Of a DNA stretch of 64,000 nt, positions 1 through 8,420 are shown piece by piece. The position numbers were made by a program, and so were the translations under genes. The notes below the pieces were generated by a model. The model saw only the letters and a program-made list of their open reading frames with translations, did not search any database and had not been told where the DNA came from. This DNA comes from Anaerolineales bacterium (GTDB lineage Bacteria; Chloroflexota; Anaerolineae; Anaerolineales; Villigracilaceae): contig JAFGCG010000087.1 of assembly GCA_016932715.1 (NCBI GenBank), positions 30,331 through 94,330 on the forward strand. Direction: 5' to 3'. Each line of letters opens with the position of its first letter. The stretch's first letter is position 1.

Positions 1-803
1 GGCCAAACAAACGTGCCATAGCCGACCGCCCCACCGCTGACCGGATCACAGGCGCCGGGGCCCATCACCCGCGCCGCGGCTGGATTCTCGCGCGTCACGC
101 CCAGTGGTGCATACCAGGTGGTTAGCTCGCGCTTACCGCCGGGAACAAAGAGCCAGGTTCCGTCTGGGATATTGGGATTGGCAAGATCAATCGTCGCTGG
201 ATCGATGTTGTTTGCCGGAGCATTGACGATGTCTTCAGGCTTTGCGCCAAAATATTCTGCGAAGGCGATCAAGCCGCCCTTATTTTCTTTGGTCCATTCC
301 CAATAGATGCCATCGGAAGGAAGAATAATTAATTCCTGCCCGGGTGTCAGTGAATGTGGATCATCAAGCAAAACCGAGTAATTGCCCCATAGGACTGTTT
401 CAGGTTTCAAACCAAATTTCTCAGCGATCCCGAACAGTGTATCGCCCTCGACCACTGTATATTTGACCAGGTCCTGCCGGGGACGCGAAGGGATGTTCGT
501 GTGCACCTGCGCCAAACGCGGGATTCCGCCAAAGACTACGTCGCTTTGTGAGGCAAACCCTTCGACCTGCGGGACGGGAGCTGTGGGTCCTGTTGGCAGG
601 GTGTTGGCAGCCTCTTCGACGGCTGGTGTTTGTGCATAGAACAACCTCAGCAGCCAGATCACCGTGACGAGCAGGATAACGGAAAGTAACGTGGTGCCCG
701 CGCGCAGCATGGATTCCCCTAAACCGATACCGACTAACGTGTTTAAAAGACGGGGAAAAAAGCCAGGAGCTTCATCGTTCTTCTTTGAGGGGTTGTTGTC
801 CAT
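1..803 (-). CDS. LysM-domain membrane protein, truncated by window edge (probable M23 peptidase C-terminus)
   Basis: Read directly from the reverse strand; the frame is open from ATG at 803 to base 1, about 267 codons, so the C-terminus lies outside. The N-terminus is short and polar, followed by one hydrophobic segment (around TTLLSVILLVTVIWLLRLF) and a proline-rich stretch. A LysM domain follows, recognisable from KYTVVEGDTLFGIAEKFG and LTPGQELIILP, then a second LysM-like unit (FAEYFGAKPEDIVNA). The last visible residues (GGAVGYGTFVW) resemble the segment that opens M23 (lysostaphin-like) peptidase domains, so a cell-wall hydrolase is likely but unproven. A GGAG ribosome-binding site lies about 10 nt upstream. 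The product would be anchored in the membrane with the LysM outside, binding peptidoglycan. Confidence 0.8.
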   Translation of the reverse strand, partial: MDNNPSKKNDEAPGFFPRLLNTLVGIGLGESMLRAGTTLLSVILLVTVIWLLRLFYAQTPAVEEAANTLPTGPTAPVPQVEGFASQSDVVFGGIPRLAQVHTNIPSRPRQDLVKYTVVEGDTLFGIAEKFGLKPETVLWGNYSVLLDDPHSLTPGQELIILPSDGIYWEWTKENKGGLIAFAEYFGAKPEDIVNAPANNIDPATIDLANPNIPDGTWLFVPGGKRELTTWYAPLGVTRENPAAARVMGPGACDPVSGGAVGYGTFVW

Positions 804-883
804 TAATTTGGTTCTCCAAACAAAACATCATAACATGAGCAAAAATTAAGCGTCAACCCGCGCTGCGCGACGTTAACCTGACA

Positions 884-2146
884 TTAAGCCTGCGCGCGGT
901 GTACGAGCGGGTTGAGAAGATGCAAACTGCCAACCGTTACCAGCGAGATAATGCCGCCAACGAGCGCAGCAAGCGGCACGCCCCAGTTTTGAGCCAGCCA
1001 GCCGATGAGCAGACTCCCAAACGGGGCCACGCCCTGGAGTGCCCATAAAAAGACACTGAATACGCGGCCGCGCAGTCCGTTGGGAACGTTTACCTGGATC
1101 AGGGTATTCATTGCGACCAACTGCGTGACCGTGCCCCAGCCAATGAAGACCAGTAAAACCAGTGAAATGTGTAATGTGGGCACCGTTCCAAGCAGGATCA
1201 AGGGCAGGATGAGGGCAACCTGACCAAGCGAAAGCATGAAACCCTTATTGCGCGCTGAACTCAGATAGGCGGCCAGGAATGCTGCCGTCATTGCGCCAGC
1301 TCCCTGTGCGGCGTATAAGTAACTGGTACGGGTTGCTACGATGGCTTCGGTATCACTGGTCATTTTGAGCACATCACGCGCCAGGGCGGGAATTTGTTGG
1401 GAAAGCGGGAATCCAAAGAATCCAACCAGGGCCGCCATCAAAATAATAGATGCGACCAATGTGTTCCTGCGGATATACGCCAACCCCTCGCGAAATTCCA
1501 GACCCAGGCTTTTCCCCGCGTCGACTTCACGCGGGACCTTATAACGCGTCTGTGCAATGAACAATCCCGCAATCACAAACAGGAAGCTGACCCCATTTGC
1601 CAGGAAGACACTGCCTTCCGTGCCTGTGGTAGTGAGCAGCCAGGAGGCTGTCAGCGGACCAATGACACGTCCCACGTTGAAGGCTGTTGTTTGCAGCGCG
1701 ATCGCGCTGGGAAGGGCTTCACGCCCAGCCAGTTCGATCAACATGGCTTGCCGGGCTGTGATTTCCACCGCGCTGGCTGCTCCAAAGATCAGCGCCAGGA
1801 CACCGATATGCCAGATTTGGACATGTCCTGTAAGTGTCAGGGCAGCCAGACCGAACGCCTGCAGCGACATAATGGCTTGAAAGATGATCACCGTCCTGCG
1901 TTTATCCCAGCGTTCGACCAGGACGCCGGCCGGTAATGCCAGAAGCAGCGTCGGCAGGGTGGCTGCGAAACCGATCAAGCCCAGGTCGAGCGGGCGGCCA
2001 GAGATGCGGTACGCCAGATACGGCTGGGCTGTGTTTTGCATCCAGGTGCCAATGACCGAGACAATTTGTCCGGTCAGAAAAAGAGTAAAGTCGCGTGAAG
2101 CCAGCGCGGGGAAGCGCTGGGCAATTGACAAGCGGATTCCTGGCAT
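884..2146 (-). CDS. MFS transporter, MFS_3/EntS-like exporter family
   Basis: 420 residues with about twelve hydrophobic segments, the usual length for a major facilitator. The start (RDFTLFLTGQIVSVIGTWMQ) and the A-motif-like loop after TM2 (GVLVERWDKRRTV) are typical of the MFS_3 / enterobactin-exporter group of drug and metabolite efflux proteins; the substrate cannot be told from sequence. The ATG lies 3 nt beyond the stop of the preceding YedK-like gene, so the two are co-transcribed and probably translationally coupled. Cytoplasmic membrane. Confidence 0.85.
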   Translation of the reverse strand: MPGIRLSIAQRFPALASRDFTLFLTGQIVSVIGTWMQNTAQPYLAYRISGRPLDLGLIGFAATLPTLLLALPAGVLVERWDKRRTVIIFQAIMSLQAFGLAALTLTGHVQIWHIGVLALIFGAASAVEITARQAMLIELAGREALPSAIALQTTAFNVGRVIGPLTASWLLTTTGTEGSVFLANGVSFLFVIAGLFIAQTRYKVPREVDAGKSLGLEFREGLAYIRRNTLVASIILMAALVGFFGFPLSQQIPALARDVLKMTSDTEAIVATRTSYLYAAQGAGAMTAAFLAAYLSSARNKGFMLSLGQVALILPLILLGTVPTLHISLVLLVFIGWGTVTQLVAMNTLIQVNVPNGLRGRVFSVFLWALQGVAPFGSLLIGWLAQNWGVPLAALVGGIISLVTVGSLHLLNPLVHRAQA

Positions 2147-2149
2147 TGT

Positions 2150-2821
2150 TTATTTAGCGGGGAGGACCAGTTCCGGAGTGTCGTTCGCGGGCGTATTCAC
2201 CAGTGTACTGACCGGATACGCGTTCATCATCTCGGCGGGGAAGGGCTTGATCAACGGTTTCAGCTGATCGGGAGTCTGAGGCGAGGGGTCCAGCCATTTG
2301 GCGTAATCGCGCGGGTGGAGGATCGCGGGCATGCGGTTGTGAATGATGGTCATGAGTTCGTTAGGTGTAGTGGTGATGATCGCGCATGATTTCACCTGTG
2401 CGCCATCGGGACTGTTCCATGAATCCCAAAGGCCCGCGAACGCGAAAGGTTTGCGATCCTTCATATGGATAAAAAAAGGAGTCTTGGTTTTTCGGCCCGG
2501 GGCGCCTTTCCATTCATAGAAACCATCCGCAAGGATAAGACAGCGTTTGTATTTGAGACTGCCACGAAAAGCCGGTTTCTCTGCAAGCGTTTCACCGCGG
2601 GCGTTGATCAGCCGGTTGCCAATGCCTGGATCTTTTGCCCACATGGGAATCAGGCCCCAGACGAAAAAATCGGCTGTATTCTGATCGTCATTTGGGATCA
2701 CAAGAACGGGCTGCGTGGGCGCAATATTAAAGCGTGGGGCAAATTTTTCCGGAAAGGTATAAGCAGTAAAGATTTCCTGTGCTTCTGCAGGATCAATTGT
2801 CAGCGTAAATCGTCCACACAT
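2150..2821 (-). CDS. SOS-response-associated protein, YedK/HMCES family (SRAP)
   Basis: 223 residues starting MCGRFT. After Met removal Cys2 becomes the catalytic N-terminal residue that bonds covalently to abasic sites in single-stranded DNA; this mechanism is known for the family. Other family signatures are visible: NIAPTQ, INARGETLAEKPAF, RCLILADGFYEWKG, FAFAGLWDSW, and TTPNELMTIIHNRMP with the catalytic His. I chose the ATG at 2821 because only this start puts Cys at position 2 and because AAGGAG lies just upstream; the same frame stays open further upstream, but that part is a histidine-kinase relic. Its role is protecting stalled forks and repairing abasic-site crosslinks. Followed after 3 nt by the MFS gene. 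Confidence 0.95.
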   Translation of the reverse strand: MCGRFTLTIDPAEAQEIFTAYTFPEKFAPRFNIAPTQPVLVIPNDDQNTADFFVWGLIPMWAKDPGIGNRLINARGETLAEKPAFRGSLKYKRCLILADGFYEWKGAPGRKTKTPFFIHMKDRKPFAFAGLWDSWNSPDGAQVKSCAIITTTPNELMTIIHNRMPAILHPRDYAKWLDPSPQTPDQLKPLIKPFPAEMMNAYPVSTLVNTPANDTPELVLPAK

Positions 2822-2841
2822 GTTCTCTCCTTGCTGTAATC

Positions 2842-2975
2842 TTACTCTCTTTGAGACATTTTGGGCAGTGTGAAGGTAAACGTTGCTCCCCTCCCAGCCC
2901 CGATCTACCCAAATGTGCCCGCCATAGACTGCGATGATCCTTTTGACGAGGGTCAAGCCAATCCTGTTGTCACAA
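2842..2975 (-). pseudogene. Histidine-kinase C-terminal (HATPase) relic with frameshift
   Basis: Just upstream of the YedK start the reverse strand encodes RIGLTLVKRIIAVYGGHIWV, the G2-box end of a sensor-kinase ATPase domain (consensus GIGLALVKRIIEAHGGRIWV). A one-base shift near 2883-2886 then moves the reading into the adjacent frame, which gives FTFTLPKMSQRE and a stop at 2842-2844, the usual end of such kinases. No other kinase sequence remains upstream before selB. This is therefore about 45 codons of a decayed kinase gene; its promoter or transcript may still lead into the YedK gene, whose ribosome-binding site overlaps the relic's end. Confidence 0.65.
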
Positions 2976-3042
2976 ACAGGAAGATCGTTTGTTGTTCCTG
3001 GTCTTCTTTTATTCCACTTTCGATACACAGACCGGACTGCGG

Positions 3043-4941
3043 TCATTTCTTTCTCAGTCTTCTGAAATCTCCATCCCGCATCGTGAACCCGATTGCATCG
3101 AGGTGCTCGAGCAGCGCCTGTGCATATTTGCGGCTGGTATCGAAAAGCGTACGCGTCTCCGCCAGCGTGAGGCTGCCTCTCTGCCGGATCTCTTTTTCGA
3201 TCCTGTCCACCATTAAATCATAGTCGTGCCGGCGGAAAATGACATCCAACGAAACTGTAATTAACTCATTCAATTCGATCAGTGCATTCAGGAGTTCTGC
3301 TCCGACCTCGGCTTCACATTCCTTGACGCTGGGCGGACTAAATGGATTCTGTTCGAATTTTCGCATCAGTACCCGGACCCTGGCCTGCTGGCTGCTGTCG
3401 AACGCGATCTCATGTTCGGGCTGCGCGAGCAGGGTGGAGTGATCCGTCAGCCGGTGATCCGCAAGCAGTCTTCTGATAACAGCATTGAATGCCTGCGGCG
3501 AGAGCTTGAGCCGGCTTTTGAGTTCTTCGCGCGGGATGCCGCGTCGCAGCGGATAATTTTGGTGATAAGCCTCGACGATTTGCAGGGTTTTGCCCTGCAA
3601 TGCGTTCCAATGCGGCAGGGCGATCACCAGCAAATCGCTCCCGATGGCCGGCGCGTCTTCTTCAAGGGGCATCAATGAACCCGCCTCCAGCAATTCCTTC
3701 AACGCGGTTTCAGCATTCTCTGCTTCCAGCCGTGAGCGGGCAACGATTTCCTTGACGCTGGCGATATGCAAAGCCAGGGCGGCTTCGAACAATACATCGG
3801 CAGGCGTGCCCTGGATCAGAGATTCAAGGGATTGCAGGATTTTCTTATCGAAGCGTTTGTGCCGGCCCTTGGGCTGGTGATCGACGATGACGCCGCCCCC
3901 CAGCGTTTCACTGGGCGAGGGGCGCCGCAGGATGTACCTGTCGCCGCGCACGGTCACAACGGGGTCGCGCAATTCGAGCTGGACCCAGCCTTCTTCGCCC
4001 GGGTTGAGTTCTTCCGCTCCGAGCAGGCGCAGGATCGCAATGGTCTCGCTCGCGCCGACGAAAAATTTCACCTCGCTATTATGTTTGAGTGCCGATGAAA
4101 CGTCCTTGAGCAAACGGAAGCGCGCATCGACTCTGCGCGTCGGTTGATATTGTTTTGGATGGATGACCACTTCACCGCGCTGGATGGATTCTGTATCGAC
4201 GCCTGAAATATTTATGGCAGTTCGCGAGCCCGGCACGGTTCTTTCCTCTTTCTTCTTATGTGTTTGCAGCCCGCGCACGCGGCCTCTCTGCCCGGACGGG
4301 ACGATCTCCACTTCATCGCCGAGCGCCAGATGACCGTCGAGCAGCGTCCCGGTGACGATGGTGCCGAAGCCGCTCATGCTGAAGACGCGGTCGATCGGCA
4401 GGCGCGGGCGATTGAGATCGAGGCGGGCCGGTTTTTGCTGCAAAAGAGATTCGAGAGTAGAGAGCAGCGAATCGAGACCGGTCCGGGTTTTGGCAGAGAC
4501 GCGCACGATGGGCGCGTCTCTCATGACGGTTCCGCTCACAGCCGCGCGGATGTCCGTTTCAACGAGATCCAGCCAGGCGGGGTCGGGAGCGAGGTCGGTT
4601 TTCGTCAAAACGATGATCCCCGCGGGGATTTGTAATAGATCCAGGATGGCGAGGTGTTCCCGCGTTTGCGGCATGACGCCTTCATCGGCGGCAATGACCA
4701 GGAGCGCAGCATCGATGCCCCCGATGCCAGATAACATGTTCTCGATGAAGTCGCGATGACCGGGCACATCCACAATGCCGATCTCTTCCCCGTTTGGAAG
4801 AGTCAGCCACCCGAAGCCGAGTTCGATCGTCATCTCGCGCCTCTGTTCCTCCTTGAGACGGTCTGGATGCGTCCCTGTCAAGGCGGCGATCAACGTGGAT
4901 TTTCCGTGGTCAACATGACCGGCTGTACCAATAACATGCAT
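3043..4941 (-). CDS. selB: Selenocysteine-specific translation elongation factor SelB
   Basis: 632 residues. SelB is the GTPase that delivers Sec-tRNA to in-frame UGA codons by binding the SECIS hairpin in the mRNA. G1 (AGHVDHGKST, residues 7-16), G3 (DVPGH, 58-62) and G4 (TKTD, 113-116) are intact. EF-Tu-like beta-barrels follow (GRVRGLQTHKKKEERTVPGSR), and the C-terminal third has the winged-helix repeats that bind SECIS (for example SRLKLSPQAFNAVIRRLL and RTLFDTSRKYAQALLEHLDAI). Length is normal for bacterial SelB. No selA, selD or tRNA-Sec gene was seen in the window, so the rest of the pathway must lie elsewhere. A purine-rich GAGAGGAAAG precedes the ATG. Confidence 0.95.
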   Translation of the reverse strand: MHVIGTAGHVDHGKSTLIAALTGTHPDRLKEEQRREMTIELGFGWLTLPNGEEIGIVDVPGHRDFIENMLSGIGGIDAALLVIAADEGVMPQTREHLAILDLLQIPAGIIVLTKTDLAPDPAWLDLVETDIRAAVSGTVMRDAPIVRVSAKTRTGLDSLLSTLESLLQQKPARLDLNRPRLPIDRVFSMSGFGTIVTGTLLDGHLALGDEVEIVPSGQRGRVRGLQTHKKKEERTVPGSRTAINISGVDTESIQRGEVVIHPKQYQPTRRVDARFRLLKDVSSALKHNSEVKFFVGASETIAILRLLGAEELNPGEEGWVQLELRDPVVTVRGDRYILRRPSPSETLGGGVIVDHQPKGRHKRFDKKILQSLESLIQGTPADVLFEAALALHIASVKEIVARSRLEAENAETALKELLEAGSLMPLEEDAPAIGSDLLVIALPHWNALQGKTLQIVEAYHQNYPLRRGIPREELKSRLKLSPQAFNAVIRRLLADHRLTDHSTLLAQPEHEIAFDSSQQARVRVLMRKFEQNPFSPPSVKECEAEVGAELLNALIELNELITVSLDVIFRRHDYDLMVDRIEKEIRQRGSLTLAETRTLFDTSRKYAQALLEHLDAIGFTMRDGDFRRLRKK

Positions 4942-5028
4942 AAAACATCTTTCCTCTCCCCTCTTTCACTTTTCCTCTTTCATCTTTCCCGATCACGAAA
5001 GAAGAAAAGAAGAAAGAGGAAAGAACGA

Positions 5029-6231
5029 TTATCTTTTTACTTTCTTTGTGGCTTTGCCATGTCCCATGATCCGCTCGTAGGCCGAGAGCCATTCATGTGC
5101 CACATTCATCAACTCCTGCAGTTGTTGTTCGCTGGCATCCGCGGTCTGGTGCAGCTGGTCCTGCAGCGTCTGAGCTGACTCACCCAGCGCTGTGAGGCGT
5201 TCCTCCAGCTTTTGCACAGAACGGCGGACATCTTTTGTCCCCTCATCCTGTGAAAGTGTATAACCGGTCCAGCGTTTTTGATCGTCGGCTTTGAAGGTCA
5301 CCCATTCCTGCCGGAGGCGATCCTCGGAGAGACGCTGCATCTCAGTCACTTCGTTGATGCGACGTTCGAGTTTGGTGTTGAGTTCGTTGTATGTTTCCTG
5401 GGCGCGTTTGGCATTACGCAATATGTCTTCGAGCGCCTGAACCTGCGTATCAAACGTCTCGGTCTGCATCTTGATGGTGTCGAACTTTTCCTTCCATTCC
5501 TTGTACACACGCTCGCGGTCCAGGTGCGCGATGGATTGCTGATCGATAAAAGCATTCTGCGCGGTTTTTCTTTCAGTCTCTGAAAGCTGCAGTTCCTTGA
5601 TGCGGTTATCCATGTTCTTCCAGCTGTCGGCGTTCAGGTCGGCTTTGGCTTTGGCTTCTTCAATACGCTTGCGCAAGGCGGCGATTTCGCCCTGCAGGTC
5701 TGCCACGCGCTTGGCTTCCTGTTTGCGGCTTTCGTCGAATGCATGCTGGACCAGGGTGGCTTCCTCGGCGGCGCGTTTGGCAGCCTCGATCGGCGGTTTG
5801 AGTTCCTTGATCTCCTGATGCAGGCGCGTCTCTTCGGTGAGGCGGGCTTTGACATCGCGTTTGAGCAGCGGCAGTTCGTTATCGAGGGTTTGCTTCAGCT
5901 CACTGAGTCCTTTGAGGACCGGCTTAAGGTCATCCTGGTGACGCTTGCTGACTTCCTTATCACGCTTTTCATGCCGCTTCTCGATGTCATCGATTGCCTT
6001 GTTCATATCTTCGCGCTGTTTGGCAAAGATGGCATCGAACTGATTCAGACGCTCGGCAATGGTTGCAACGTCCGCCATTTGCTTGCCGAGCGGTTTGACC
6101 TGTTTGGCGACCGTTTCGATCTTCCCCTCCAGCGCGGTCATCCGTTCTTCGAGCGTAATGATGGATGATCTGGTTTTGCGATGTTCTTCGTCCAGCCATT
6201 CGAGGCGTTTGACCAGCTGTTCAAATTCCAT
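5029..6231 (-). CDS. Long coiled-coil protein of unknown function
   Basis: About 400 residues from the ATG at 6231, preceded by GGAGG at a good distance. It is almost entirely charged heptad-like sequence (KRLEWLDEEHRKTRSSII, LKQTLDNELPLLKRDVKARL, AQETYNELNTKLERRINE), with no signal peptide, membrane segment or globular domain that I recognise. It ends in a basic tail (HGKATKKVKR). The reading frame extends 42 codons further upstream, but that part is a dispersed repeat, so I excluded it. It is likely cytoplasmic and oligomeric. It lies 87 nt upstream of selB on the same strand; nothing in the sequence links its function to selenocysteine use. Confidence 0.75.
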   Translation of the reverse strand: MEFEQLVKRLEWLDEEHRKTRSSIITLEERMTALEGKIETVAKQVKPLGKQMADVATIAERLNQFDAIFAKQREDMNKAIDDIEKRHEKRDKEVSKRHQDDLKPVLKGLSELKQTLDNELPLLKRDVKARLTEETRLHQEIKELKPPIEAAKRAAEEATLVQHAFDESRKQEAKRVADLQGEIAALRKRIEEAKAKADLNADSWKNMDNRIKELQLSETERKTAQNAFIDQQSIAHLDRERVYKEWKEKFDTIKMQTETFDTQVQALEDILRNAKRAQETYNELNTKLERRINEVTEMQRLSEDRLRQEWVTFKADDQKRWTGYTLSQDEGTKDVRRSVQKLEERLTALGESAQTLQDQLHQTADASEQQLQELMNVAHEWLSAYERIMGHGKATKKVKR

Positions 6232-6304
6232 GACTTCCTCCGAGGGTGACACTTCGATGACGCCGAGGCGCCACTTGCGGTGCATTATACCGCTGTGCTG
6301 TTTT

Positions 6305-6417
6305 TTAACCACGAAGGGTGCCCTTCGACTACGCTCAGGGCAAGCTCCGGAACACAAAGGGGGAAGGTATTTGTTTTCAACATTCCTTTGTGCCCTTCGT
6401 GTTCCTTGTGGTAAAAA
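6305..6417. repeat. Compound repeat: accgaagg-type inverted repeat with a second palindrome nested in its left arm
   Basis: The outer arms read ttttttaaccacgaagg ... aacacaaagg on the left and cctttgtgcccttcgtg ... ttgtggtaaaaa on the right. The same outer element occurs cleanly at 22735-22827, with diverged relatives at 23989-24065 and 25643-25880. Here the left arm is split by about 33 bp (6318-6350) matching a different repeat family (gcccttcgactacgctcagg), which recurs at 45557-45580 and in variant form at 24971-25020. Confidence 0.75.
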
Positions 6418-6423
6418 GGGTTT

Positions 6424-7821
6424 TTAACGACCCAAACGTTCGAACATCAGAGGCAGGTTGGCGAGCATAAATTGTACGGATTGGGGGAATAGACCAAGAA
6501 GGAAGAGACCGATCATCCCCAGCCCAAGCATGAGCATCTGGGTCGGGCTTTCGCGCGGCTCCCAGCTTGTATATTCCTCCGCAACGCTGATGACTGCCAG
6601 GGAGCGGAATGCGCTGACGAGCAGCCCAATAATTCCGATCATCATCCAGAGTGCGGAACCGATCGAAATGCGCGACAAGCCTTCCCATAAAGCCAGGCGG
6701 GCTGGAAAGCCAGCCAGCAGAGGAAACGCACCTGTGGAGAGTGTCGCTACAACCATCCCTGCGCCTGCCAGCGGTGTCAGGCGCAAAATTCCGCGCGCCG
6801 CGTCGAACCGCATCGTTTCCACATGTTCTCCGAGGATGGTCAACGAAAGTGACCAGACTGCCAAACCGAGGGCGCGCGCGGGAATCAATAGGAATAAAAT
6901 GGGAATGCCGATTTTGAAATCGAGGCTGAGTGCCAGGAGGGAAAAACCGGTTTCGGCAATCGAACCATAAGCCATCACCCGCCCGAGGTGACGCTGGAAC
7001 GCGGCAAATGCTCCCCCCGTAACGACCATGAGCAGGCCAATAGTTCGCAAGCCAACGATCAGTTGCGAAGAGGAGCGCAGCCATGAGTAACGATCCAGGA
7101 AGCCTGCACCGAAGATGAGCGTCATGGTCGGCAGGATCCACAGGAGAAACCCGACGAGGTATGGGGATGTCTCCTCGAGCAGTAAGGGGATCCAGCTATA
7201 GAGCGGGAAAATCGCCAGCAAAAACGCGAATCCCAGCCCCAGCATGGCAGCCGATTGCGCCGCCAGCGCCAGGTCGCCGGGACTGGCTTCCACGCCGGCC
7301 AGCAGCCAGCCGGCCAGCAAGATAAATGGCATGGCGAGTGTCTGGTAGATGAGAAAACGCAGGACGCCCCGGCCGGGCGGCTTCCGAATCGAGGTGAGCA
7401 TGGGGATGGCTAGCAGGATTGCCGTTTCGATAAAGAGCGCGGCATATAAAAATGGTTCGACCGCGATGGATGCCACCAGCAGCGCGATTACCATGAAACC
7501 GATCGGCACAATCTTTGGCGCTACTTTGGAGGCTTCCGCGCCGAAAAACCAGAGCGCCGCGGCGCCGTAGATCAATGCCAGCAGATGTCCCTCGGTTGGC
7601 TGGATCAGGAGCACGCGCCCCAGGACGGTCAGCGACGAATCGATCTTCAACGAAAGGGGTCCCAGCTTCATGGCGAGTTCGATGGGAACAAATTGGGCGA
7701 TCAGTGCCAGCGCGACAGCGATGAAGCCGCCCAGCACGCTCAGCACCCGCTGATTCGTAATAAATAGCAGCAATATGCCAAGAAAGAGGGGGAAGATAAT
7801 CCAGAGGGTCGGCGCGTTCAT
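6424..7821 (-). CDS. NuoN/MrpD-like proton-antiporter-type membrane subunit
   Basis: 465 residues, about fourteen hydrophobic helices. The segment QRHLGRVMAYGSIAETGFSL matches the family pattern around TM10 (xxDLKRxLAYSSIxxxGY) of NuoL/M/N and MrpA/D antiporter-type subunits, which carry protons through the membrane arm of complex I or exchange Na+ for H+. Conservation is weak: the usual Lys of that loop is replaced by Arg/Gly, so ion coupling may differ. Its ATG overlaps the stop of the next upstream gene by 4 nt (ATGA), so it is the last gene of a three-gene operon (9992 to 6424). No quinone-site, flavin or iron-sulphur subunits are nearby. Confidence 0.7.
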   Translation of the reverse strand: MNAPTLWIIFPLFLGILLLFITNQRVLSVLGGFIAVALALIAQFVPIELAMKLGPLSLKIDSSLTVLGRVLLIQPTEGHLLALIYGAAALWFFGAEASKVAPKIVPIGFMVIALLVASIAVEPFLYAALFIETAILLAIPMLTSIRKPPGRGVLRFLIYQTLAMPFILLAGWLLAGVEASPGDLALAAQSAAMLGLGFAFLLAIFPLYSWIPLLLEETSPYLVGFLLWILPTMTLIFGAGFLDRYSWLRSSSQLIVGLRTIGLLMVVTGGAFAAFQRHLGRVMAYGSIAETGFSLLALSLDFKIGIPILFLLIPARALGLAVWSLSLTILGEHVETMRFDAARGILRLTPLAGAGMVVATLSTGAFPLLAGFPARLALWEGLSRISIGSALWMMIGIIGLLVSAFRSLAVISVAEEYTSWEPRESPTQMLMLGLGMIGLFLLGLFPQSVQFMLANLPLMFERLGR

Positions 7822-8417
7822 ATCGATTCAGTCTCTTCTGAATTCGAGGCGATCAACAAGTAAGAGCCAACCAAAGCCAGACCCAGGTTGATGACAGCCA
7901 GCAGGGCAGCCACCAGCACCGACCCTTCCACAGCCGAATACAGGATTTCAAATCCCGCCAGAACGGTCATCAATCCAAGGGTCACCCGCAGGACCTGCGC
8001 TGTGATGCCCAGATGAAGCAGTCCCATTCCGATCAGAAGGAGGCTCGCAGCCGTGACGGCAAAACCTGCATCCGCCATGATCGTATCCACGCCCGGTGTG
8101 ACCACGATCACGATCAGCGCGACAATCCCGGCTGCGAACAAGCGGAAGGGGCGTCCGCGTGGCAGGCTGTCTTCCTCAGCCGACTCTGTAGGGGACAAGC
8201 CGGAGCGGGTCATGCCTAAAATGACGGCCGACATCCAGCCTGCCACTACCTTGACAGAAGCCATTCCCAAGGGCCAATGCTGGAGGACAAGCACGAACAT
8301 TGCCAGATATTGGAGAGCAAGCAGGCTGATGCTCCAGCGCCAATCACGCGTGAGCAGCAGACCGATGGAGGTAATCAGGACCGCGCCAACCGCAATCCAT
8401 GCAAAAGTGACTGCCAT
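7818..8417 (-). CDS. NuoJ/NuoK-like small membrane subunit
   Basis: 199 residues with about six hydrophobic helices in two blocks separated by a polar loop (GLSPTESAEEDSLPRGRPFR). The C-terminal block (LLLIGMGLLHLGITAQVLRV followed by LAGFEILYSA and INLGLALVGSYLLIA) has the layout of NuoK/MrpC, where a three-helix subunit carries buried acidic residues; one Glu is visible in GFEILYS. The N-terminal block may correspond to a NuoJ-like part, so this could be a J/K-type fusion. It sits between the two antiporter-like genes, 3 nt after the first and overlapping the second by 4 nt. The family call is weak and rests partly on context. Confidence 0.55.
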   Translation of the reverse strand: MAVTFAWIAVGAVLITSIGLLLTRDWRWSISLLALQYLAMFVLVLQHWPLGMASVKVVAGWMSAVILGMTRSGLSPTESAEEDSLPRGRPFRLFAAGIVALIVIVVTPGVDTIMADAGFAVTAASLLLIGMGLLHLGITAQVLRVTLGLMTVLAGFEILYSAVEGSVLVAALLAVINLGLALVGSYLLIASNSEETESI

Positions 8418-8420
8418 GAA

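Noticed and set aside
2822..3046. 75-codon N-terminal extension of the YedK-like protein
   Set aside because: It is a histidine-kinase relic, and the enzyme needs Cys at position 2, which only the ATG at 2821 gives.
6377..7141. 254-codon frame overlapping the 465-residue antiporter-like gene
   Set aside because: Out-of-frame shadow: it lacks hydrophobic helices and its end lies in a repeat.
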